Positions 10,002 to 19,065 of a stretch of DNA of 64,000 bases are shown piece by piece. Source of the stretch: Proteromonas lacertae. Its lineage: Eukaryota; Sar; Bigyra; Opalinata; Proteromonadidae. The DNA is taken from contig NGBS01000895.1 in assembly GCA_002245135.1 (NCBI GenBank), forward strand, positions 31,114-95,113. The letters are read 5' to 3'. The position numbers were made by a program, and so were the translations under genes. Each line of letters opens with the position of its first letter. The stretch's first letter is position 1. Under the pieces are notes generated by a model. It searched no databases, had not been told where the DNA came from, and worked only from the letters and a program-made list of their open reading frames with translations.

Positions 10002-11192
10002 ATGAAAATAAGACTAATTATCATATTCGCTATATCTTTAGTTTTATTATCAATATGTTTGTATAGTAAGTATAATAATAGTTTTATAGGAAATGATGTA
10101 ATTAACTCACACATTCTTCCCATCTATAAATTAGGTAAAAACAAGTATATCACATCAGCTCATTATATAGATTATGAAAATTCTATCAATTTAATTATTT
10201 ATTCAGATTCAAAAAATATTGAATTTAGCAGATGTGTAATTGTGTATGATAAATTTAAAGACAAATGTAAAGCCAAAATGCAATATGAAGGAAGTAATTA
10301 CTATTATCGAATAGAGTTAAAAACTAGAAAGGATGAAAAGCCTTTACTTTTGTTCTTGAATAATTTAACAATAAAATTCAACAATAAAAAACGAATAGAC
10401 ACAAATTCATTTGTAGTGTGTATATCAATTGTAGTAAAACTAAAAAGGCCTCTTATGCTTATACAATTGATTGAATCATATAGAAAATTCGGAGTATCAA
10501 AAATTGTTGTAAATTATCAGTCATCATCAGTAGATGTTATAAAGGTATTGAATTATTATAATCAAATGGGCGTTGTAGATATATATCAATATAATAATAC
10601 TGTAGATGAGAGGTTTAGAGATATTGAAAATGATGTTAATCCATATATATATTATTTTCAAATATGGAAGATAAATCAATGTTATTTTGATTATAAAACT
10701 CCATCAAATCACATTATTGTATTAGATGTAGATGAAATTCTTTGGCCAGTTAAAGCATCTAATTATAAAGAGCTGTTTAAGTCATTACCAAAAATGGATT
10801 ACTTTTTTTTGCATCAATTCTTTTACAAAATTGAAATTAATATCCCTAGAAATAAAGATCATACAACCGATCTTACAGATGTGGATATATTTTCTATAAG
10901 GAATTATTGCCCTACTTCCAATGGAATAGCTCACAAATACATAATCCATAATACCAGCAAAATCACTAAAGCTGAAGTTCATTTTGTACAATATAAAGAA
11001 AATGTCAATCAGCAATATATACCCAATAATATTGCTTATGTTAGACATACCAGGCATTATGATGATAATATAAAGGTAATGTGTATTAATTCATCTATTA
11101 CACATAATACATCAGGAGTTGAGAATAAACTTCATCTTTTATCTAAATCAGTTTATAAAAAAATATTGAATAAGATATTTCTAGGGAGATAA
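10002..11192 (+). CDS. GT92 (DUF23) family glycosyltransferase
   Basis: Single exon, 396 residues, with an anchor at residues 3-22. A divergent N-terminal part is followed by the GT92 core from about residue 140: LIESYRKFGVSKIVVNYQ, VLNYYNQMGVVDIYQY, an aromatic FQIWKINQCYFDY stretch, then IIVLDVDEILWPV with its DVDE metal site. GT92 members include galactosyltransferases acting on core fucose of worm N-glycans and plant galactan synthases. The presence of fucosyltransferase-like genes nearby makes galactosylation of fucose a plausible but unproven role. Confidence 0.75.
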   Translation: MKIRLIIIFAISLVLLSICLYSKYNNSFIGNDVINSHILPIYKLGKNKYITSAHYIDYENSINLIIYSDSKNIEFSRCVIVYDKFKDKCKAKMQYEGSNYYYRIELKTRKDEKPLLLFLNNLTIKFNNKKRIDTNSFVVCISIVVKLKRPLMLIQLIESYRKFGVSKIVVNYQSSSVDVIKVLNYYNQMGVVDIYQYNNTVDERFRDIENDVNPYIYYFQIWKINQCYFDYKTPSNHIIVLDVDEILWPVKASNYKELFKSLPKMDYFFLHQFFYKIEINIPRNKDHTTDLTDVDIFSIRNYCPTSNGIAHKYIIHNTSKITKAEVHFVQYKENVNQQYIPNNIAYVRHTRHYDDNIKVMCINSSITHNTSGVENKLHLLSKSVYKKILNKIFLGR

Positions 11193-11544
11193 TTCTCAAA
11201 ACTTTGTTAATACAACATTTTTATCTTCTTTTTTCAATAAAGTTGCGATTACATTCTATGTGTGTTTAAAATGTTGTTATTACCAGAATCATAAAAATAA
11301 AAATGGTTATATGTCACTCTAACACTATTAATTTCATCTTCTTTATACACACACTATAAATTGTCTGATTATATTTTTTTCTAATTAATATCAAATTCAC
11401 ATTACCAAATATGTTCTATATGAAGCTTAATCATAAAAAATAAAATCAAAATATCAAGCTTTTGGCTTGTGATTTTTGATTTTTTTTTTTTTGAATATTG
11501 TAATTAATGTTAGTCAATCAATTATATAGGTACTAGCATTAGAA
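11193..11544. other. Intergenic with hairpin and T-run
   Basis: No reading frame is supported here. The stretch contains an imperfect hairpin (arms 11442-11459 and 11465-11483) followed by about 13 T residues up to 11492. This may mark 3' ends, but that is a guess. Confidence 0.5.
11442..11492. repeat. Long imperfect hairpin followed by T-run
   Basis: Arms of 18-19 bases with a TTTTG loop and a few mismatches, directly followed by a run of T. The loop-proximal part (CAAGC/GCTTG) belongs to the same small hairpin family seen in other spacers of this window. Confidence 0.5.
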
Positions 11545-11767
11545 ATGAGAAAGTTATGTAAGTCTTACCAGAATGTTTGCGAATTTTTCTGTAATAGATT
11601 TAAAATTAACTCAATTAACTTGATAGTTAATCGCTTCCCTAAGCTGTAATATTAAGTTTAAATCATGCTTAATTTTTAGCAATTATGAGAGTATAGATGA
11701 TTTAATTCTGTATTTCTATGAAGAGGCTGATATAAAGAATTTAATTACAGAAGTAGAAATAGAATAA
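11545..11767 (+). CDS. Small two-exon protein, 62 residues, unknown function
   Basis: An ATG at 11545 opens a frame that continues across a 34 nt intron at 11646-11679 (GTAATA donor, TTTAG acceptor) to a TAA at 11765-11767. The split codon joins cleanly. The product starts MRKLCKSYQNVCEFF and ends acidic, with no anchor or known motif. It lies between two convergent glycan genes, 38 bp from the end of the minus-strand gene. Support is a coding-like frame plus a typical intron; it may also be the remnant of a longer gene. Confidence 0.4.
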
Positions 11768-11805
11768 TAAATAAAAAAGGAATTATAAATTATTAAAATA
11801 ATAGA

Positions 11806-12654
11806 TTATACAAAGTATTTTTCTATTTCTTCTCTTGTAGTTGATTTATACTTTTGGTTATAATCATAGTGAATAGAGAAGTTATAAGCTCTATTATTAG
11901 AACACAAATCGGTTTTACCATTTAGAAATGATATTAATGTTAAAGAACTTTGATCTTGTCTGTGATTTGATCTATCTGATCCAGGAGGTGCAATACAATC
12001 ATGTTGTAAAGCACATTTCTCCCATTCATACAATATTTTTTCTGCTAAACGAGAAGGATACATAAAAGCCACAGTTCCACCAGCACAACATGTTTTATTC
12101 AACCATTTATCAGGAAAATTGAAATGTTTTAACATTAAAGGATGTGTATATTTCTTAATATCGTGACTAGTTCTTTGAGACCATACTTTGTTTTTCTTGA
12201 TATTTTCAATCATATAGTTTATACTTCCAGTTATATTACATCCAGCATCAAGCCAAACAACAGGATGTTTGTATTTTTTATACACTTCATATATTATTAC
12301 TGGTTTCCATGCATATTCACCTGCAGCAACTGATATATTGAAATATGATGGATAGTTATTGAAAGGAAAATTTTGTAATAGAAATAATGGATGATTGAGT
12401 TTATATCTGTTAAGTAAATAAAGTGTATTTTGTGATAATCCTAGATTATATACAATCATCAGAAATCTGTTGTTATGTACATAAAATGTGTGAATCATGT
12501 TTAATAATAACAATTCGTGGTTTTCTGATCCTCCAGTTACAATTACATAATCATAATCCAATATTTCATTATTCTTTACAAACATATTATACATATATAT
12601 AATAAATATTATAAAAATACAGCTAATGAAAAACTTGGTTTTAAATCTAAACAT
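11806..12654 (-). CDS. Membrane-anchored glycosyltransferase-like protein (DUF1647-like)
   Basis: Single exon, 282 residues, with an anchor at residues 8-24. The lumenal part has YVIVTGGSENHELL, EYAWKPVIIYEVY, VVWLDAGCN with an aspartate at the DxD-like position, and a late NHRQDQSS stretch. The W-K-P then WLDAG spacing recalls DUF1647 and related eukaryotic nucleotide-sugar transferase-like proteins. Its start codon overlaps by one base the stop codon of the upstream gene on the same strand (TAATG). It therefore has no spacer of its own for a promoter. Confidence 0.55.
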   Translation of the reverse strand: MFRFKTKFFISCIFIIFIIYMYNMFVKNNEILDYDYVIVTGGSENHELLLLNMIHTFYVHNNRFLMIVYNLGLSQNTLYLLNRYKLNHPLFLLQNFPFNNYPSYFNISVAAGEYAWKPVIIYEVYKKYKHPVVWLDAGCNITGSINYMIENIKKNKVWSQRTSHDIKKYTHPLMLKHFNFPDKWLNKTCCAGGTVAFMYPSRLAEKILYEWEKCALQHDCIAPPGSDRSNHRQDQSSLTLISFLNGKTDLCSNNRAYNFSIHYDYNQKYKSTTREEIEKYFV

Positions 12655-13565
12655 TAAAATAAATAATTTACATATTTAGAAACAACTGAAATGTAGTTTA
12701 ATCCATATTCATTGGTTTTGAATAAAAATTGTATTAGTGGAACAATATTCTCTACCCAATAATGAATAGTATCATTAGGTAGATGTGGAAGATGTATATC
12801 TATTATTTCATTCCAATTAGCAGACATATTCTTTTTCCATTCTTCATTATTATCTCCTCTGTCAAATCTTGTATTATCATATGATCTTTCATGAAAGTTT
12901 ATTTTATTTGGATAGAATTTTGATTTTCTTATTTTGTCTCTCATATATATTTCATCAATACAATATCCATATCGTATATAATCTGAATCTATTATCTCTT
13001 TTACTAATTCATACTCATTTGTTTTGTTTAGCATATCAATTTTTAGTATATCCTCATACATTTGTTTTGTTCCGCTGAAATAACACATAGGCCATCTTCT
13101 ACTTACATATCCATTCAATCCAAAGGATTTTATGGTGAAATTGGTATAAGAATAATCCTGAAAAAATGTATAGTTATATGGAAGCATATCAACATCAGAA
13201 ATATACAATATACTATTCTCTTTTTTGATTTGCAACGAACTAAAAATTCTGCACAGTTTGGAGAAATATTCTAAAGAATAGTTTTGTGGAATAACAATCT
13301 CTTTATATATAGCTTCTTGTTCAGTTAATTTGTTGATTAACTCATTTGGCAATTTTTGATGTGATATAATGTATATTATTGATGTATATCCAAATATCCT
13401 CCACATTTTCACAAAAAGTGGAATGTAAAAGAGATATGTGCCAGATGCTGAAATTCCAACATATTTTTCAAAATTATTACTGTTATATATATTTATATAA
13501 TTGTATAAGAATAAAAAGATGATGAATAATAAAACTGTGATAAAGTAGTTGTATAGTCTTTTCAT
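12654..13565 (-). CDS. Membrane-anchored GT-A-like glycosyltransferase
   Basis: Single exon, 303 residues, with an anchor at residues 6-26. YISDVDMLPYN provides a clear D-x-D site in a hydrophobic strand context. Downstream are RRWPMCYFSGTK and a long aromatic C-terminal part with IHYWVEN. I cannot place it in a CAZy family. Its ATG at 13565 directly abuts the ATG of the plus-strand gene at 13566, so the two divergent genes have no spacer between their starts. Confidence 0.6.
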   Translation of the reverse strand: MKRLYNYFITVLLFIIFLFLYNYINIYNSNNFEKYVGISASGTYLFYIPLFVKMWRIFGYTSIIYIISHQKLPNELINKLTEQEAIYKEIVIPQNYSLEYFSKLCRIFSSLQIKKENSILYISDVDMLPYNYTFFQDYSYTNFTIKSFGLNGYVSRRWPMCYFSGTKQMYEDILKIDMLNKTNEYELVKEIIDSDYIRYGYCIDEIYMRDKIRKSKFYPNKINFHERSYDNTRFDRGDNNEEWKKNMSANWNEIIDIHLPHLPNDTIHYWVENIVPLIQFLFKTNEYGLNYISVVSKYVNYLF

Positions 13566-14612
13566 ATGTATGTTGTGTTTTTATTCATTTTGTTATTTCT
13601 AGCTTCTATTATGAATTATTACTATTCATTTTCAAATAATAATGAATATAATAATATTAGGAAGAAAGTATATGAAATTTTAACATCAGACATTTATGAT
13701 AGATTGTTTAAAAATGTTAGTTTAATATACTTGGGAAATAGAGTAAATTACAAGAATAATATACTAAAATACGCGTTTGTAAGTTTTATAACTGGTGAAG
13801 ATTATATTAAATTGATAAATGGAACTATATACTCAATACACCAATTTTCTAATTATCCTATAGTTTTATATGTTGCTGGTGTAATAACAAAGACAATGAA
13901 TGAAGTATTTTCACATTACGATAGATTATTAGTTTATTCTATTCCGCCTGAAACAACATCTCCTTATTTTATAAAATTAAGAGCTTCATTATTAGCTCCA
14001 GTTTTGGTAGGTCAAATAGTTGAAGCAGATACAATAGTATTACCTGGCGCAGATTGTTTATTTAAAAGAATAGAAGAAGAAATTAATGAAAAATATCCTT
14101 TTCCAATGATGCCTAGACATCCTGATATAAGAGGAGTTGAAAAGGGAAATGGAACAACAAACATTCTTGATTATCCTATGAATAAAAGATCAATGAGATA
14201 TATGCATGCTCATATGTCTTGGACTTATCATGCTTTACCATTTATAGCATTTGTGTATAACAAATCTTTCATATATGACTATGGCAATGACGAACATGCT
14301 TTAAATATCAATTTGTGGGAAAGAAAAGCAAATAAACAATGGTGTATTTATGATCCATATTATAGTGTAGTAGATATATCACATTCTAATGATGTCTTCT
14401 ATAAAATGGATGATATTCTGACGATATATAATTTCATTCATGGATGTAAATCTTTCACGCATCAACAGAGAATGATGAATAAACTAACACTACTTAAACA
14501 AAATGAATATAAAATAATTTACTCTGCAAACAAATCTATTCATTTTTCACAATCCTGTAAATTAGATAATTTAATTTTAAAAGAAATTTATAAGGAAAAT
14601 TGTTTTTTATAG
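13566..14612 (+). CDS. Membrane-anchored glycosyltransferase-like protein
   Basis: Single exon, 348 residues. A hydrophobic anchor (residues 2-16) is followed by FVSFITGEDYIKLINGTIYSI, a start like many GT8/GT-A transferases. A region with TIVLPGADCLF supplies an acidic ADC site in place of DxD, and YMHAHMSWTYHALPF follows. The family is uncertain. Its start codon is back to back with the minus-strand gene at 13565, and it ends 36 bases before the LicD-like gene. Confidence 0.55.
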   Translation: MYVVFLFILLFLASIMNYYYSFSNNNEYNNIRKKVYEILTSDIYDRLFKNVSLIYLGNRVNYKNNILKYAFVSFITGEDYIKLINGTIYSIHQFSNYPIVLYVAGVITKTMNEVFSHYDRLLVYSIPPETTSPYFIKLRASLLAPVLVGQIVEADTIVLPGADCLFKRIEEEINEKYPFPMMPRHPDIRGVEKGNGTTNILDYPMNKRSMRYMHAHMSWTYHALPFIAFVYNKSFIYDYGNDEHALNINLWERKANKQWCIYDPYYSVVDISHSNDVFYKMDDILTIYNFIHGCKSFTHQQRMMNKLTLLKQNEYKIIYSANKSIHFSQSCKLDNLILKEIYKENCFL

Positions 14613-14648
14613 TTATTTTTCCAAAAATATTTCATCTTTTCATCTAAT

Positions 14649-15371
14649 ATGTTGCTTTTATTATTTCTTTTATTAATTGCAATAATATTTATAGCTGTTA
14701 TGCTATTTTATAGAAGTAATAGTAAAAGATATAATATATGTTCATGGAGTGGAAAAAAGAAATATTTAAACACTAGTTATGAAGATAATTACAAAGTAAA
14801 GTTAGTATATGATATTCTAAAAAAAATAAATATTGAATATTTTCTTATGGATGGTTCATTGTTAGGTTCATATAGAAATGGGGGTTTTATTCATAATGAT
14901 AATGATTTTGATGTAGCTATTCCTGTTTGGTTAAATAGTAATATATTTCATTGTAAAGAGAAAATATATATAGATATAATAGATTATGGATATGATTGTA
15001 TAAAATTTCCCAGCAATTTTACAATATGCAACAAAACAAAGAAAGATTATCTAAAAATTTTCTATGATTATGCTAAGCCTCATCTAAAGAACATAAGACA
15101 TAATTATCAAGATATGCATGGCGTTGTAGGATTATTTTTAGATGGATTTACAGTTGATTTGTGGTTGATGATAGGTGATGAGTCATCCTACAGAGTGAAA
15201 GATGAATTATGTAAATGTAAATTTTCAGAATTTTACATGAATTGTATAGAAAATCCTTTACCATCATTTATGAGTAAATATGGATCGGATTTTTACAAGC
15301 CTATTCCTAAAGGCCAACTTAAGCATAGATGTATAGAGCATATTCCTAATATATATATAAAAAAGGAATAA
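14649..15371 (+). CDS. LicD/fukutin-like phospho-substituent transferase
   Basis: Single exon, 240 residues, with an N-terminal anchor (residues 2-20). The diagnostic block is FLMDGSLLGSYRNGG then HNDNDFDVAI: the LicD-family G-S/T-L-L-G-x-x-R motif followed by an aspartate cluster that binds metal. Family members include bacterial LicD (phosphocholine transfer), fungal Mnn4 (mannose phosphorylation) and animal fukutin/FKRP (ribitol-phosphate transfer). A role adding a phospho-group to the glycan made by its neighbours is inferred. It follows the preceding gene by 36 bp and converges on the GT31 gene, whose end is 27 bp away. Confidence 0.8.
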   Translation: MLLLLFLLLIAIIFIAVMLFYRSNSKRYNICSWSGKKKYLNTSYEDNYKVKLVYDILKKINIEYFLMDGSLLGSYRNGGFIHNDNDFDVAIPVWLNSNIFHCKEKIYIDIIDYGYDCIKFPSNFTICNKTKKDYLKIFYDYAKPHLKNIRHNYQDMHGVVGLFLDGFTVDLWLMIGDESSYRVKDELCKCKFSEFYMNCIENPLPSFMSKYGSDFYKPIPKGQLKHRCIEHIPNIYIKKE

Positions 15372-15398
15372 ATATCCATAAATTATATAATTTAATTA

Positions 15399-16352
15399 TC
15401 AATGTTTAGAATGTAAAAAATATATTTCATGAGGTTTTAATCTATGAATCATAAAGATGTTATCAACAAAACCAATCACAATGCTACCTTCTCCAATTAT
15501 CTTATTATATTTTCTAACATCACACATACTCACGTTTGATTTTTTTGATAATCTTCCTATAAATACATCTTCAGTACTACCATAACAATTACTATTTACT
15601 TCAGAATGACTTGCCTTTAACATACTATTTATTGCTTTATATGGTATTACATACCCCATTCCACTTGGAAAATAACCTATAATATATCCCCATATTTCAT
15701 TTTCTGCGCTATATGGTGATTGTGAATGTAATTCTCTTAGCACATTAATGTTTAAGAAAGTATCTGTATCATGTTTAATTAACCATTTGAAGTGAGTGTG
15801 AAGTTTTGAACTCCATAGTAAGATATTATATGTTTGCAATATTAAAGCATAATAGGAGGATGAGAATTGAAACTGAAGAACATCACTATGTAATTGAATT
15901 TCTTCATTAATTTTGTTGTTAATGTTTAAATACTTACTCTTACCTAAGATAAAAACATATGATAAGAAATTGTATCCTTTATATATTTTTCTAAATACTT
16001 CTCTTTCATAAAACATATCTGGTTCTGAAATTATTGTAATAAGATATTCACAGTCTTTTATTGTAGGATAATCTAGGTTATTATGGCTATATTCATTTAA
16101 TAATAACACATATGGATTTGACTTTCTGTTTTTTATATATAATTTGTCAGAATTTCTACTGCAAGTTACTTTTTTTGTCCTATTAAAACATTGTTCAATT
16201 TTTTCAATATCTTTAGATAAAATATTATCAAAATTTGCAATACTTGAATTGCATGTAAGAATGAGTGTAATTATAATAATACCGCCAAAAGCTATAATAA
16301 GCTTTGAATAAAATATTATTAGTCTTATAAATTTTGATATAATATAATACAT
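15399..16352 (-). CDS. GT31 glycosyltransferase, second copy
   Basis: Single exon, 317 residues, with an anchor at residues 15-35. The same motif order as the gene at 7972-8955 is seen: YLITIISEPD, REVFRKIYKGYN, WLIKHDTDTFLN (DTD metal site), FPSGMGYVI and TEDVFIGRLSKKS. It is clearly diverged from the other copy, so the duplication is old. Galactose or N-acetylhexosamine transfer in the Golgi is the likely function. Confidence 0.8.
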   Translation of the reverse strand: MYYIISKFIRLIIFYSKLIIAFGGIIIITLILTCNSSIANFDNILSKDIEKIEQCFNRTKKVTCSRNSDKLYIKNRKSNPYVLLLNEYSHNNLDYPTIKDCEYLITIISEPDMFYEREVFRKIYKGYNFLSYVFILGKSKYLNINNKINEEIQLHSDVLQFQFSSSYYALILQTYNILLWSSKLHTHFKWLIKHDTDTFLNINVLRELHSQSPYSAENEIWGYIIGYFPSGMGYVIPYKAINSMLKASHSEVNSNCYGSTEDVFIGRLSKKSNVSMCDVRKYNKIIGEGSIVIGFVDNIFMIHRLKPHEIYFLHSKH

Positions 16353-16464
16353 AAATAAATCATTTTTTAATCACAACATTTTATAAATATCCTTTAAATA
16401 TTCTGTATTTGGCTATTCTTTCTATAATTCTATATGATTTTAATGTTAAATTATTTCAAGGAGG

Positions 16465-16491
16465 TTATTTAGGAGTAGATAACCTAAATAA
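16465..16491. repeat. Perfect small hairpin, TTATTTAGG/CCTAAATAA
   Basis: Nine-base perfect arms around a nine-base loop in the spacer between two minus-strand glycan genes. The function is unknown; a 3'-end signal is possible. Confidence 0.5.
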
Positions 16492-16563
16492 TATTAAAAA
16501 AGAAATATGCTTTAAGCCATTGTAATGAATATTTTTTACTTCTATAACAAAGTGAAAGAGATG

Positions 16564-17354
16564 TTATTTTGAAAAATATAATACATTATCCCTCAACCAA
16601 TCTATTTTTGTTGTATTTTTTATCATGTAAGTAGTTTCATTTATATATCTCAATCCTTTACTCTCAAATAATCTATTACATCATTTCTATCTTTATTATT
16701 TACATGAAAATGTCCTCCTTGACCAATTCTACTCCATGTTATTAGTATTCCTTCTCTACTACACTTTAAAAGATTATTCACATATACTTTTTCATATGTT
16801 TGTGGTATATGTTCAGCTACTTCAAGTGACATTACTATATCATATTTACAATCAAACTCTATTGGCTGAGCTAAATTTAAATATTTAACTCTACCATTAG
16901 TAGCTTCTTCTATATTAACTGATCCATCATATTGATCGCAGACTTTGGATTTTTTAGATATAATTGGGCAATACCATCCTAAACCAGATCCCAAATCAAC
17001 AACAGTTTTGTTTTGAAATATCTCTGCTAAGATATTTGCTAAACTAACATCATGCTCATGATTACCTCCCACATATATTCTATCTTTATTTAAACAAAAT
17101 CCACCCCAATATCCAATTCCTTTACACTTACAAGACAAATTATTCATAAATTTCACATAATCTCCTTGGCTATATATTTCACTTTCATTTTTATTTTGTG
17201 TATTACAACTTGATAATAGTGATGATATTTCTTTCTTCATCTCTTTATTTACGACAAATTTCTTAAAATTGATATTATTTTTGTTACTATATTGCAATAA
17301 AATAATAAGAAAAATAGAAAGGCATATAATCAGTAGTATAAATAAATACATCAT
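16564..17354 (-). CDS. Anchored class I methyltransferase (apparent one-base frame slip near 3' end)
   Basis: A signal-anchor at residues 3-20 precedes a SAM-dependent domain with VVDLGSGLGWYCP (motif I), a YDIVMSLEVAEHIP stretch (motif IV region) and ILITWSRIGQGGHFHVNN. The uninterrupted frame stops at 16650. A family-like C-terminus (SKGLRYIN, IDWLRDNVLYF) continues in the next frame to 16564, as if one T were missing near 16665-16670. Either an assembly indel or a recent mutation explains this. Carbohydrate O-methylation is likely given the neighbours. Confidence 0.7.
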
Positions 17355-17561
17355 TTACACATAAATAATATATATTCTAGAGAGAATGTTGTCAGAATAT
17401 CTAATTTATGTTATATTTTTGATATTAATTTAGTAATTAAATTATATCCAATCATTCGTGAACTGATAGAAAATAACGACTACTTTTCATTTGGAAGAAA
17501 ACAATTATCAACCATTATCAGTCCTTTCTTCCAAATTATTTACTAAATTTGAATCAGATTT

Positions 17562-18371
17562 TTAATATAAAGATACACTACATATTGCAGATTTCGATGT
17601 ACGAAAACCTATATGATCCATCACATGCTGAATATGAATATCATCTTTACTTCCATTTCTTCCTTTATATGTAAAACCTAATTTATATCCTTTGCTTAAA
17701 AATATTTTAGATACATACGCTTCTCCTGGGTAATACGCTATTTCTTTTAATATTATTGATTTGTATATTGTAGCACCATTTGTATATCCCCATCCCAATT
17801 TCAATAATCCAATATACAAAGTATGTTTCCCCATTTTAGTTGTTACATTTATTGTTTCATGTATTTGAAAATGATCAGTTTCTCTTACTACAACTCCATA
17901 TACTTTATTAGTTTTATTAAGTATAAGTATTGATTCAAGAATAAAGGATGGATAAAATATTTCCTTCTCAACATTTTCATCAACAACCCAATCTTCTTCT
18001 AGCAGAAATACATACTCTGTATATAAATATGAAAATAGAATATCAAAACTCAATTCCATACCACTTGGATTAAATAGAAATGAGTTTTTAATATTGTATT
18101 TTTTAATTACTTCTTCTCTTTCAACAGTTCCTTGATCAAAATACAATGTGTTGTAGTTTATTTCTTTTTCATAATTATATAAATGACTATAAAAAGCATT
18201 TAATGTTTGATTTAGATAATTATATCTATTGCAAGCAAATATTGATATTAATATTATCGGATATCTATCTACTCCATTATAAAATATTCGTTTATTTTTC
18301 TTAATATATATAAAATAAATAGTAATTATAGATATTATTGTTAAAACTACAATAAAAACATATATAAACAT
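17562..18371 (-). CDS. Membrane-anchored glycosyltransferase-like protein
   Basis: Single exon, 269 residues, with an anchor at residues 3-24. ILISIFACNRYNYLNQTL is a GT2/GT13-like opening. YVFLLEEDWVVDENV gives an E-E-D-W metal-site-like motif, and LGWGYTNGATIYK and DDIHIQHVMDHIG follow. The order recalls GnT-I-like or GT2-type transferases, but I cannot choose between them. It is the last gene of the glycan cluster. Confidence 0.6.
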   Translation of the reverse strand: MFIYVFIVVLTIISIITIYFIYIKKNKRIFYNGVDRYPIILISIFACNRYNYLNQTLNAFYSHLYNYEKEINYNTLYFDQGTVEREEVIKKYNIKNSFLFNPSGMELSFDILFSYLYTEYVFLLEEDWVVDENVEKEIFYPSFILESILILNKTNKVYGVVVRETDHFQIHETINVTTKMGKHTLYIGLLKLGWGYTNGATIYKSIILKEIAYYPGEAYVSKIFLSKGYKLGFTYKGRNGSKDDIHIQHVMDHIGFRTSKSAICSVSLY

Positions 18372-19065
18372 ATTAAATCTCTATCTTCATATAATATCCA
18401 TGAAAAATAATAACATAACAATATACAAACATGATAACTTCATATTTTTACATAATAACAATACACTAAAGAACTATCACACGCAATTGATGATATTTCA
18501 CAATATATGTTTGATGGATACAACTAAAACATTCCTGTTTGATATTCAAATAATACTACTCAAAAGATCATCATCATCAATATCACTAATATTTGAGTTC
18601 AGTGTATTTTCTTATTCTCTATTTTCTATACATTTTTGTAAGATTCCACATATTTCAAATTCATCATTATATTAATGATAAATTTGATATTTCAGTTTGT
18701 TTATTTCTATTAGATTCTATTAAATCAAATGTCATCACATGCTTTCTCAAACTCTTATATTTTCTATATGTGTTTATATCTCTTATTATAAAAGTATTTT
18801 TATATAAAAAAGATATATAAGTTCAACAACAACAATGACAAGAAGATATACACCTGGTATGAATCGTTATTGGGACTTTAGAAGATATTTTTTCAATAGA
18901 AGAAATTTTCTTGTTATTGATTTGATTCTGTGGTAATGTAATATCCCCGAAGTAGTAATTCTAATATAATAACCGCAAAATTGATTATGACATTTGAAAT
19001 GTAAATTACATTGATTTGACTAGTATCAAGCTTTTACATATTTTATCAATTTTAAGACTATAGAA
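18372..19065. other. Gene-poor stretch with possible decayed coding remains
   Basis: Minus-strand fragments around 18590-18790 read coding-like over short spans but hit stops in every frame and match nothing I recognise. A short plus-strand frame at 18835-18936 (33 residues, basic and aromatic) is also unrecognised. I call no gene here. Confidence 0.4.

Noticed and set aside
2392-18371. Glycan cluster as bacterial contamination
   Set aside because: Host-type mini-introns occur in three of its genes, and products carry eukaryotic-style signal-anchors and GT31/GT92 families.
18400-18675. 91-residue plus-strand frame
   Set aside because: Low-complexity composition, no motif, and no support from neighbours or introns.
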